64,000 bases of DNA from G965222535 sp965222535 (GTDB taxonomy: Bacteria; Pseudomonadota; Gammaproteobacteria; HK1): NCBI GenBank assembly GCA_965222535.1, contig OZ244957.1:2604001-2668000 (forward strand). The letters run 5' to 3'. The notes beneath the pieces were generated by a model. That model was not told where the DNA came from. It searched no databases and worked only from the letters and a program-made list of their open reading frames with translations. Shown here piece after piece: positions 1-7,075 of the stretch; position 1 is the first letter of the stretch, and the number at the start of each line of letters is the position of its first letter. The position numbers and the translations under genes were made by a program.

Positions 1-780
1 CCGACGCAACTTGCGATCGTCTACCCGTATTGGGATCCCTCGCTCGACAACCCAGTCAACTGGCTGTGCGCCGCCGCTATCTTGCTGCTCATCGGGGCGT
101 TGTGGGTGTCGCGGCGGCGCATCGGCAGAGGGCCGATGTGTGGGCTGCTGTTCTTCATCATCACGCTGTCGCCGGTGCTCGGTTTTATTGAGCACAGTTT
201 TATGGCTTTTTCTTTGGTCGCTGACCGCTTTCAGTACCTAGCCGGCATCGGCGTGATAGCCCCGCTGGTAGCGGGCGCGTGGTTATATCTGCCAAAGTGC
301 TGTGGCGCTTGGGTGCATTTTGCGTGGTGGTCAGCGTGGCAGCAGCGCATTGGTGCTGTGCTGAGCGTTAGCGTACTACTGATCTTGGCGAGCATAACCT
401 GGCAGCAAAGCACGCTCTATCGACACGATGGGCGCTTCTTCCAGCACATCATAGACCATAACCCAAGCGCCCGTGATGCGCACAAGAACCTCGGCGGCTG
501 GCTGAGTCAACAGGGACGCAAAGCGGAAGCCTTGACCGCTTACCGGATCGCCGCTGAACAGCAACCACAATCGGCAGTCGATCAGCATAACCTTGGGGTT
601 GCGCTGTTTCGCATGAGGAAGCCCTTGGAGGCATTGTCGCAATTCCAACTGGCGCTGGAACTGGATGAGGATTTTTCTGCGTCGCGCACCAATCGCGATT
701 TCCTCCTCCAGCAGCTCCAGAGCGCGCCTCTTCCTCCCTCTTTCCCCAAACCCTCATCCCCAGCAAGGCCTTCGCTTTAA
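1..780 (+). CDS. TPR-repeat membrane protein, 5' end cut by window edge
   Basis: The frame is open from base 1, so the true start lies to the left; TTG at 82 is only an internal codon. The visible part has hydrophobic segments, then the motif VADRFQYLAG, typical of large bacterial membrane proteins with C-terminal TPRs (O-mannosyltransferase-like / TMTC-like). After the last membrane segment come about two TPR units (around DAHKNLGGWLSQQG and DQHNLGVALFRM). The last 18 or so residues are proline/serine-rich and are encoded by DNA resembling the dispersed intergenic repeat (C-rich tract near 735-765), so the C-terminus seems to have been replaced by repeat sequence. Role probably in envelope protein or glycan handling; substrate unknown. 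Confidence 0.7.
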   Translation, partial: PTQLAIVYPYWDPSLDNPVNWLCAAAILLLIGALWVSRRRIGRGPMCGLLFFIITLSPVLGFIEHSFMAFSLVADRFQYLAGIGVIAPLVAGAWLYLPKCCGAWVHFAWWSAWQQRIGAVLSVSVLLILASITWQQSTLYRHDGRFFQHIIDHNPSARDAHKNLGGWLSQQGRKAEALTAYRIAAEQQPQSAVDQHNLGVALFRMRKPLEALSQFQLALELDEDFSASRTNRDFLLQQLQSAPLPPSFPKPSSPARPSL

Positions 781-1113
781 CCTGACAACCTGAAGCCGTG
801 CGGTTTGCTGCGTTTGATGTTGGGCCTCGGCCTGTGCTTGCGATAGGATTGCGCCGCCGCAGCGCTGTTTGTCCACCGCCCCAGCCAGCACCTGCCGTCG
901 GTTGGGGGAAACCCCGCGACCGCAGTGCCGCCATGCCGCTAGGTGTGCAGCGTGGTACCGCTTAGCTTATCGTGCGGCTCTTTCCAAGCGCCGCCAAATA
1001 GCCGATAATCCGCTGCGATAGAGAATACGGTGTCAGCCGGCTCGGTTGTTAGCGTTGTGCACAGCGGGGGCGGCGACACGAGTTGCGGGTGTGGATTTCC
1101 AAGGAGAGAGCTA
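781..1113. other. Intergenic spacer, no gene seen
   Basis: No convincing coding region or strong promoter was found. The only clear signal is the ribosome-binding site AAGGAGAG at 1101-1108, which serves the next gene. Confidence 0.5.
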
Positions 1114-2472
1114 ATGTCATACTGTCGCTGGTTGATGGTGCCGTTGGTGCTGATCATCGGGACCCCGGCAGCGCTTGGCTTTTGTGGTTTTTACGTTGGT
1201 CGCGCCGATACCGATTTGTTTAACGATGCCTCCAAGATCGTGATCGCACGCCACCAGGGGCGAACGGTGATCACGATGGTTAGTGATTATCACGGTGAGC
1301 TGAGCGATTTTGCCTTGGTGGTGCCGGTGCCGACGGTATTGGCGCGCAGGCAGATCCATGTCACCAATAATGCGCTTGTCGATCATCTTGATGCGTACAC
1401 GGCACCGCGGCTGGTTGAATACTATGATGACGATCCCTGCGTACTGCACTTGCGCCGTTTGCAAGTCGGGAGCTTGGCGGCTGACGCGCAACGCACGGCA
1501 CCGCAGGATGCGGCGGCGCGGGCGGCAGGCGTGGTGATCGAAGCGCAATACACGGTTGGCGAATACGACATCCTGATCCTTTCGGCGCAGCAAAGCGATG
1601 GTTTGCAGCGCTGGTTGGTCGATAACGGGTATCATATGCCGCAAAGCGCCAATCCAGTGCTCGAACGCTATATCCAACAGGGGATGAAGTTTTTTGTCGC
1701 GCGCGTCAATTTACAGCAACAGGTGCCGCGCGGTGGCTATCTGCGCCCACTGCAAATCGCGTTCGAGAGTGAGCATTTTATGTTGCCGATTCGTCTGGGG
1801 ATGGTCAACGCACGTGGCGCGCAGGAGATGTTCGTTTTCATTCTGAGCAAAAATGGGCGTGTCGAAACCACCAATTACCGCACCGTCAAAATTCCTTCGG
1901 AGGCGGCGTTGCCGTTGTTTGTAAGCGCGGAGTTTGAGGCTTTCTATCAGGCGATGTTCGATACTGCGGTGAGGCGCGAGAAGCACAACGCGGTATTCAT
2001 GGAATACGCTTGGGATATGTCTTGGTGCGACCCGTGCGCTGCCGATCCGCTGTCGTCCGCGCAGTTGCGCGAGCTGGGAGTGCATTGGATTGAGGCACCG
2101 CTTGATCAGCGTCGAGGGCAGCCGCCGCGCGGCGTGCAGCCACCACCGCAGGATGTATTCGTAACGCGCCTGCATGTGCGTTACAGCAGCGAGCATTTCC
2201 CACACGATCTGCAATTTCGCGAAACCCATGATCGCAGCAATTTTCAGGGACGTTATATTCTGCGCCACCCCTTCCGTGGCGATCCGAATGCGTGCAAAAC
2301 GGCCCCTCGTTACTACGCCGGGCTGCCGCAACGTTTCGCCAGCGAAGCGCGCAACCTAGCGCAGTTGAGCGGCTGGGACATCAACACCATCCGTGCCAAG
2401 ATGGAGAAAAACGGACAATCCGCAACACTACCGCCTCCTTTAACGTGGTGGGAGAGATTGTGGTCCGAGTGA
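1114..2472 (+). CDS. DUF2330 family secreted protein
   Basis: 452 residues from ATG 1114, chosen because AAGGAGAG lies 5 nt upstream and a signal peptide follows at once (hydrophobic core LMVPLVLIIGTPAALG, then FCGFYVGRADT). The segment FCGFYVGRADTDLFNDAS and the later VVPVPTVLARRQIHV are hallmarks of DUF2330, a family of uncharacterised exported proteins. Several cysteines (for example WCDPCAADP near the middle) suggest disulphides. The frame is also open upstream to 1030, but that would put 28 residues before the signal peptide. Function unknown. It stands alone between repeat-rich spacers. Confidence 0.75.
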   Translation: MSYCRWLMVPLVLIIGTPAALGFCGFYVGRADTDLFNDASKIVIARHQGRTVITMVSDYHGELSDFALVVPVPTVLARRQIHVTNNALVDHLDAYTAPRLVEYYDDDPCVLHLRRLQVGSLAADAQRTAPQDAAARAAGVVIEAQYTVGEYDILILSAQQSDGLQRWLVDNGYHMPQSANPVLERYIQQGMKFFVARVNLQQQVPRGGYLRPLQIAFESEHFMLPIRLGMVNARGAQEMFVFILSKNGRVETTNYRTVKIPSEAALPLFVSAEFEAFYQAMFDTAVRREKHNAVFMEYAWDMSWCDPCAADPLSSAQLRELGVHWIEAPLDQRRGQPPRGVQPPPQDVFVTRLHVRYSSEHFPHDLQFRETHDRSNFQGRYILRHPFRGDPNACKTAPRYYAGLPQRFASEARNLAQLSGWDINTIRAKMEKNGQSATLPPPLTWWERLWSE

Positions 2473-2639
2473 TTTCCTAGCTTCAGATTTTTGCTTTGTC
2501 AGACTCTCAAGTTTTGCCTCGTGGTGATACATTCCACCGCGCATGATAGTGTTGGAGGCTGGTTTCTTGCTGTTTTTGATTAGCGGGATGGCTTCCCGTC
2601 CCGGCCTGCGTTGCCGCATAACAGATTGAGCATTTATAC

Positions 2640-3208
2640 TCATGCTACTTGAAGAGGCAGGAAGGGGCTATTCCTATTGATGCTCTCGTTCCCAGAGCCC
2701 CGCCCGCGGTCATTCCAGAGCCTTACTACCGCCCTCGGCCATGCACGGCGCTAAGTCGAAAGCAAAGGCGGTACTGGGGTTAGGGGTTTGGGGGAAGGGA
2801 GTACCGCGTTTTTTGGGGTCGATGCGCCTTCACCCTTTCCCCAATATAAACGTCTTTTGGCAATATTCTCCTGACTGCGAGGCAACGCTTGGCATGTCAG
2901 GATTAAAAAACGTTAAGATTCCAGAGAGTGTTCATCATCAGATAGATTAAGGCGTAAAAACGCAAAATCAGAAACAGTAACTTATTGATTTTTATTGTTT
3001 CCTTATGATGCAGAATCAGGTAAAGCTATCTATGCGTTAACACTCTCAGATTCCAGAGCACTAAACGGAGCTGTTCTTCCAGAGGCATCAAGCGCAGCCG
3101 CTATGCCAGAGCGTAGGGGTGCACAAAACGGCCTTCCTCACCCTCCTTGAGAGGGAACCCACGCGAAGCAGGGGAGCGTGTTCGATCAGCATCTTGATTG
3201 ATTATCAG
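2640..3208. repeat. Large intergenic repeat, copy 1 (second copy at 56707-57175)
   Basis: This stretch is nearly the same as 56707-57175 over its whole length. Shared landmarks, in order, are ATACTCATGCTACTTGAAG, the GTACCGCG block, the CCCTTTCCCCAATATAAAC motif, a hairpin at 2870-2901, and a tail ending GGGAGCGTGTTCGATCAGC. Parts of it occur in other spacers. Copy 1 also carries an extra 124-bp insertion at 2924-3047. The remaining bases of the spacer (2473-2639 and 3209-3301) show no gene. No protein is believable within it; short ORFs here are conceptual translations of the repeat. Confidence 0.8.
2924..3047. mobile_element. MITE-like insertion, 124 bp, with 8-bp target duplication
   Basis: Terminal inverted repeats GAGAGTGTT (2924-2932) and AACACTCTC (3039-3047) are perfect over 9 bp. 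The flanking bases AGATTCCA at 2916-2923 recur at 3048-3055. The other copy of the host repeat (near 57008) has this sequence once and no insert, so the empty site is visible in the same window. The element is far too short to encode a transposase and is AT-rich inside. It would need an enzyme supplied in trans; which IS family is not clear. Confidence 0.7.
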
Positions 3209-3301
3209 TATATACCGGTATCATCACGCAAGAGCTATCCGTAATCACCCCAGCATCACGCCTGGATCCCTAGCGCAAAACTTTCAAAAAAGGACTTTCC
3301 G

Positions 3302-4396
3302 ATGACAGAGACGATCACCAGAGCGGTTGTTGAGGATGCCATACGCAGCTATATTGAGCCGCATCTTGCGACGGATCTGGTGACTGCCAAGACGTTGAAG
3401 CAAGTGACCATAGCGGGCGGCGCAGTCAGCCTGAAGCTGCAGCTGGGTTTTCCTGCGCGTGGCTGTGTTGACGCTATCAAAGCAGCCGTGGCGACCCGCG
3501 TTGGGGCGCTTGATGGCGTGGTCAGCGTCGATGTCGAGATCGATTCAACGGTGCATGCGCATGCGGTACAGGCTAACCTGCAAGCGTTGCAGAACGTCAA
3601 AAACGTGATCGCCGTGGCATCGGGCAAAGGCGGCGTCGGAAAATCTACAGTCGCAGTGAATTTAGCGCTGGCGCTGATCGCCGAAGGCGGCAAGGCCGGC
3701 CTGTTGGATGCCGATATCTATGGTCCTAGCCAACCACGTATGTTGGGTGCCAGCGGGCGACCGGATTCGACAGATGGAAAATCCTTAGAGCCGGTAGTCA
3801 GCTACGGCGTGCAGTCGATGTCGATCGGCTATCTGATTGACGAAGAGACACCGATGATTTGGCGTGGCCCGATGGTCACTCAGGCGCTTGAGCAACTGCT
3901 AAGCGATACCAATTGGCGGGATCTGGATTATTTGCTGATCGATCTGCCACCAGGCACCGGTGACACTCAGCTGACACTGGCGCAGAAAATACCGGTAAGC
4001 GGTGCCGTTATTGTGACCACTCCGCAAGACATCGCGCTGTTGGATGCACGCAAAGGGCTGAAGATGTTCAACAAAGTCAAAGTGCCGGTGCTGGGCATCA
4101 TTGAAAACATGAGCACCCACATCTGTAGCCAGTGCGGCCACCAGGAATCCATTTTCGGTAGCGGTGGCGGCGAACGCATGGCCGCCGATTGTCAAGTGCC
4201 GCTGCTGGGTAAGATCCCGCTGGACAGCGCCATCTGTGCTGATGTGGACACGGGCAAACCAACCGTCATCAATACCCCCAACGGTGCCATTGCGCAAAGC
4301 TACCGCCAGATCGCCCGCCACACCGCCGCTCGCTTGTCGCAGCATGCGCGTAACTATTCCAAAGCCTTTCCCAAGATTGTGATTTCAAATAACTAA
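3302..4396 (+). CDS. mrp: Mrp/ApbC/NBP35-type iron-sulfur carrier ATPase
   Basis: 364 residues, the normal length. The N-terminal 80 or so residues form a MIP18-like domain (GFPARGCVDAI). The ATPase domain starts near residue 100 with the deviant Walker A GKGGVGKS, followed by DADIYGPSQP and DLPPGTGD. A CSQCGH (CxxC) motif in the C-terminal third binds the bridging Fe-S cluster in this family. The protein is cytoplasmic and transfers Fe-S clusters to apo-proteins. Start ATG 3302 is preceded by AAAAAAGGAC. It stands alone; the dispersed repeat begins just after the stop. Confidence 0.95.
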   Translation: MTETITRAVVEDAIRSYIEPHLATDLVTAKTLKQVTIAGGAVSLKLQLGFPARGCVDAIKAAVATRVGALDGVVSVDVEIDSTVHAHAVQANLQALQNVKNVIAVASGKGGVGKSTVAVNLALALIAEGGKAGLLDADIYGPSQPRMLGASGRPDSTDGKSLEPVVSYGVQSMSIGYLIDEETPMIWRGPMVTQALEQLLSDTNWRDLDYLLIDLPPGTGDTQLTLAQKIPVSGAVIVTTPQDIALLDARKGLKMFNKVKVPVLGIIENMSTHICSQCGHQESIFGSGGGERMAADCQVPLLGKIPLDSAICADVDTGKPTVINTPNGAIAQSYRQIARHTAARLSQHARNYSKAFPKIVISNN

Positions 4397-4519
4397 GGGG
4401 ACTTCGAAAAACGGGGGGTGGGGGAATGGACACGCTTGCCTGTATCGTAAGCCGTTGATTTATAATCCTTACCTCAATAGACAAGCCACGCAAGTCCCTC
4501 AAAGCAGCGCAACCAACGT
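4397..4519. repeat. Dispersed intergenic repeat, family A
   Basis: It begins right after the mrp stop with a family-A end (ACTTCGAAAAAC), then a G-rich tract, then the block CGTAAGCCGTTGATTTATAA and CAATAGACAAGCC. The same blocks appear at 15252-15295 and 55995-56055, and in reverse at 53545-53585 and 58630-58670. Confidence 0.7.
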
Positions 4520-5926
4520 TCAGGCGCGCAGCAGTGACTGCACACGTGCGCTGGCGGCAGCGGCGTTAGCAGGATCCCCCATCGCCTCAAGCACTTCGGC
4601 ATAGCGCTGCCAGGCCCAGATATTGTTTGGCCTCAACTGCCGGCGCTCGGATAACAAAGCGCACGCCAGCGGGTGGTTGTGGTCGCGCACCGCAGCATCG
4701 ATCAGCAAGCGGTTGAACATATCGCGTTGGGTGTTTGAGCCGCCGATGACGGTGATACGCTCACGCAACGGCAGCAATCCAGTGACAACCGTGCGATAGT
4801 CGCCGGCATACCATGCCGCGGTGGCGGCACCCAAGGACTGCGACAGACCATCGGCTGAATTGATCGCGGCGCTGGTCGAATCGATCGCGGCGCTGGCTGG
4901 CGAGACGCTGCAATCGGCGGCGCGATCCCCATCTGCGGTTGCGCATGCAGTCGGTGCTGCAGCATTCGCTGCAGCGATGATGCAGCGGTAGTGCGTATCG
5001 GCAAATGGCAAGCGCTGATCGGTCAGTCGTGGGCGGCAGCAGTGGGCTAATTCGTCAAAGCGATCGCCGATCGCGATGCCGCGTTCCTGCAAGCGCCACA
5101 ACAGTGAGGCGGCGTTGGAAAGATCCAAATAATCATCCGTTTTATCGGCGCGGATGTGATCGTCATATAGCGCAAGCACTGCTTCATATTGGCCCAGATC
5201 AAGGTGGTGCAATGCTAGGTGCCACCACAGATGGTAAGCAAAATTGTTGCAGCTTTCAAAGTGCTGCTGCTGTTGCCGCAGCCAGTGGATGCCAGCGCGC
5301 CGCCGATCTTGCATCTCCATCACATGAGCGACCGCATGGATCGCCCATGGATCAGGGTCGCTATCCACCGCTTGGCGGCCGATGCGTTCGGCTTCAAAAC
5401 CAGCACCGCATTCCTCAAGGGCGAACGCCAGCATCCCCAAGACCCTAGGGTACCCCGGCACGCCCGCATCCCAAGCATGCATCACGCGCGCCACCGAATC
5501 GCGCATACGGAGTGCATTGCCGCTGTAAAAGTGCAGAAAATGAGCCACTCGCAGGGCCAGCAGGTCACGCGGACAGGCGATCAGGATGCACTCCAGAATC
5601 GCTGCCGCCGCATTCATATCGCCATCCACCCAGGCCGCCAGTGCCTGACAGTGCCAGCGCTCGCGCGCGGTCAAATGCCCGCTCTTGCCAGCCGCTTCAA
5701 GTGATTGCCTGGCTTTGCTATCAAGCAGCGGGTTCATAAACATCAGCAGGAAATAACCCCGTACGCAATGCGCCAGCGAAAACTCAGGGTCAGCGGCTAA
5801 GGCGCGCTTCAAATACTTCCCAGTGTCGCGGTCAAAACGTAAATAGGCATCAACGGTGGCGTCCAGGTGGGCTACCGCGGTGCTGTTGTGGCTGGATAAT
5901 GCCAATTCTCGACAGTCGTTCAGCAT
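4520..5926 (-). CDS. Tetratricopeptide-repeat protein, TTC38-like
   Basis: 468 residues. Helical repeat protein with the look of the TTC38 family: an early segment with AADPEFSLAHCVRGY, then HFLHFYSGN and the signature HAVAHVMEMQDRR followed by NNFAYHLWWHLALHHLD. An alanine/serine-rich low-complexity insert (about residues 320-365) sits before the last repeats and is encoded by near-repeated GCGGCGCTGG-type DNA. No signal peptide, so likely cytoplasmic. The start ATG at 5926 has GAGGA upstream. TTC38-like genes often sit near amide or amine catabolic genes; the neighbouring dimethylformamidase-like gene fits that loosely, but a link is only inference. Confidence 0.7.
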   Translation of the reverse strand: MLNDCRELALSSHNSTAVAHLDATVDAYLRFDRDTGKYLKRALAADPEFSLAHCVRGYFLLMFMNPLLDSKARQSLEAAGKSGHLTARERWHCQALAAWVDGDMNAAAAILECILIACPRDLLALRVAHFLHFYSGNALRMRDSVARVMHAWDAGVPGYPRVLGMLAFALEECGAGFEAERIGRQAVDSDPDPWAIHAVAHVMEMQDRRRAGIHWLRQQQQHFESCNNFAYHLWWHLALHHLDLGQYEAVLALYDDHIRADKTDDYLDLSNAASLLWRLQERGIAIGDRFDELAHCCRPRLTDQRLPFADTHYRCIIAAANAAAPTACATADGDRAADCSVSPASAAIDSTSAAINSADGLSQSLGAATAAWYAGDYRTVVTGLLPLRERITVIGGSNTQRDMFNRLLIDAAVRDHNHPLACALLSERRQLRPNNIWAWQRYAEVLEAMGDPANAAAASARVQSLLRA

Positions 5927-6253
5927 TGCTTTAGTGGTCCTCGGGTGTCAGTGACGGCTCCCAGCGGCTCCCCGCTGCGGGGCTAGGAAGAGAAATGTAG
6001 GTACCGCCTCGCGCTTGTCAGAGACCCAAGGCGTAATGTCTCCATTGTCCATGAATGCCCCTTGTTTCTTATTCAGGGGAGGGGTGAGGGCTATAACTGG
6101 AACTGCAGTATGAGGGGGTTCGAAAAAGAGCGGCTTTCTCGGATTGATTGGAAGTTGAAAACAAACCCATCACTATAAAGGGGTACCTTGAAAACCCTTC
6201 TATTCGGGGCGATTTCATGGTATAAAAGATTAGCTATCCCTGTTGAGTGAGAG
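5927..6253. other. Spacer upstream of IS5 remnant, no gene seen
   Basis: It holds a short GC-rich inverted repeat around 5957-5982 and AT-rich sequence leading into the transposase remnant. The left inverted repeat of the IS probably lies near 6110-6200 but could not be placed by eye. Confidence 0.35.
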
Positions 6254-6955
6254 ATGACCATGACAAAACGCACTGCAATCAAGAATGACCTATTCGCCAG
6301 TCACTATCGACGAGACAAGATTGACGGATAGGGGGATCCGCTGGCGCAGTTGGAGTCTCATATTGATTTTACGGCATGAGCGGAAAGAGTGGAACAAATA
6401 GCTCTGCGTCCAGACGGTTTTCAAGGGGGTGCCCGGCCTATCCGTTGGAAACGCGGGTGCGTGTAGGGGTTATCAAACGGCTATACAAGATGGTCTCGCA
6501 ATACGTCTCCCGCAGCTCTCTTTGTGTTCTGATAAGGAAAATAATATCCATGAATATCAATACGTTAAGAATTAATTATCGGCTTCAATAAGAACCAAAA
6601 CAGGATCAATTAGACATTTTGCGAGATCATCATACAACGTGTCGGATGAACAAGTGGAGTACCCAATATTGGATCGGATGAGTCTTTAGCATTTCTGCGG
6701 ATGGGGCACCGGCCAAACGTTGCCAGAAAGCTTTGGATGCCACTTGGACGAAAAAACACGGGAACCGCTACCACGGTTATAAAATCAGTATTAATGCGGA
6801 CAAAGGCTACACAATCATACGCCATGTGGTAACCGACACGGCACCCGCTCATGACAGTTGTTACTTTGATGCGGTACTGGATGCGGGCAACAATACCAGC
6901 CGGACGGTTTATGCTGATAAGGGATATAACTACCCGAAACCCGACATAGAGCAGA
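6254..6955 (+). pseudogene. IS5-family transposase remnant
   Basis: Reading from ATG 6254 gives the N-terminus of an IS5-type transposase (LFASHYRRDKIDG, then after a stop DPLAQLESHIDF). Continuing in shifted frames gives GCPAYPLETRVRV, VIKRLY, NVSDEQVEYPILDRM, then the DDE core as DATWTKKHGNRYHGYK, VVTDTAPAHDS and VYADKGY. There are at least two in-frame stops (near 6328 and 6376), a frameshift in the G-tract near 6427, and a 143-bp insertion. The C-terminus is missing: the frame runs directly into a TRAP permease fragment. It cannot make an active enzyme. Confidence 0.85.
6489..6631. mobile_element. MITE-like insertion, 143 bp, inside the IS5 remnant
   Basis: The ends are inverted repeats matching at 12 of 13 positions: GATGGTCTCGCAA at 6489-6501 and TTGCGAGATCATC at 6619-6631. 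ATACAA is duplicated on both sides (6483-6488 and 6632-6637). Removing the insert with one duplication restores the transposase reading frame as RLYNVSDEQ, which confirms the boundaries. The inside is AT-rich and non-coding. Confidence 0.8.
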
Positions 6956-7074
6956 TTCCGCTTGGTGTGTTGCCGCTTCTAATCCCCTATATTTTGATGA
7001 TTCTGATACTGGTTTTCCTGTCGGACGGGGTTACATTCCTGCCCGACCTAGTTTATGGCAAAAGGAGCGACTGA
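6956..7074 (+). pseudogene. C-terminal fragment of TRAP transporter large permease (DctM)
   Basis: The last 40 or so codons of the frame that begins in the IS5 remnant read IPLGVLPLLIPYILMILILV and then FLPDLVYGK. This matches the final membrane helix and tail of DctM-type TRAP permeases. The rest of the permease and the expected DctP and DctQ genes are absent, so the IS event removed them. The stop at 7072-7074 ends one base before the start of the next gene, which suggests that the permease and the amidohydrolase once formed one operon. Confidence 0.6.
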
Positions 7075-7075
7075 G

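Noticed and set aside
449..934. 161-residue antisense frame over the TPR gene
   Set aside because: It overlaps the conserved TPR coding region on the other strand and contains a conceptual translation of the dispersed repeat.
2741..2950. Short frame with KAKAVLGLGVWGKG-like peptide, also seen in translations near 790, 15700 and 39960
   Set aside because: The similarity comes from the shared intergenic DNA repeat, read in various frames, not from a protein family.
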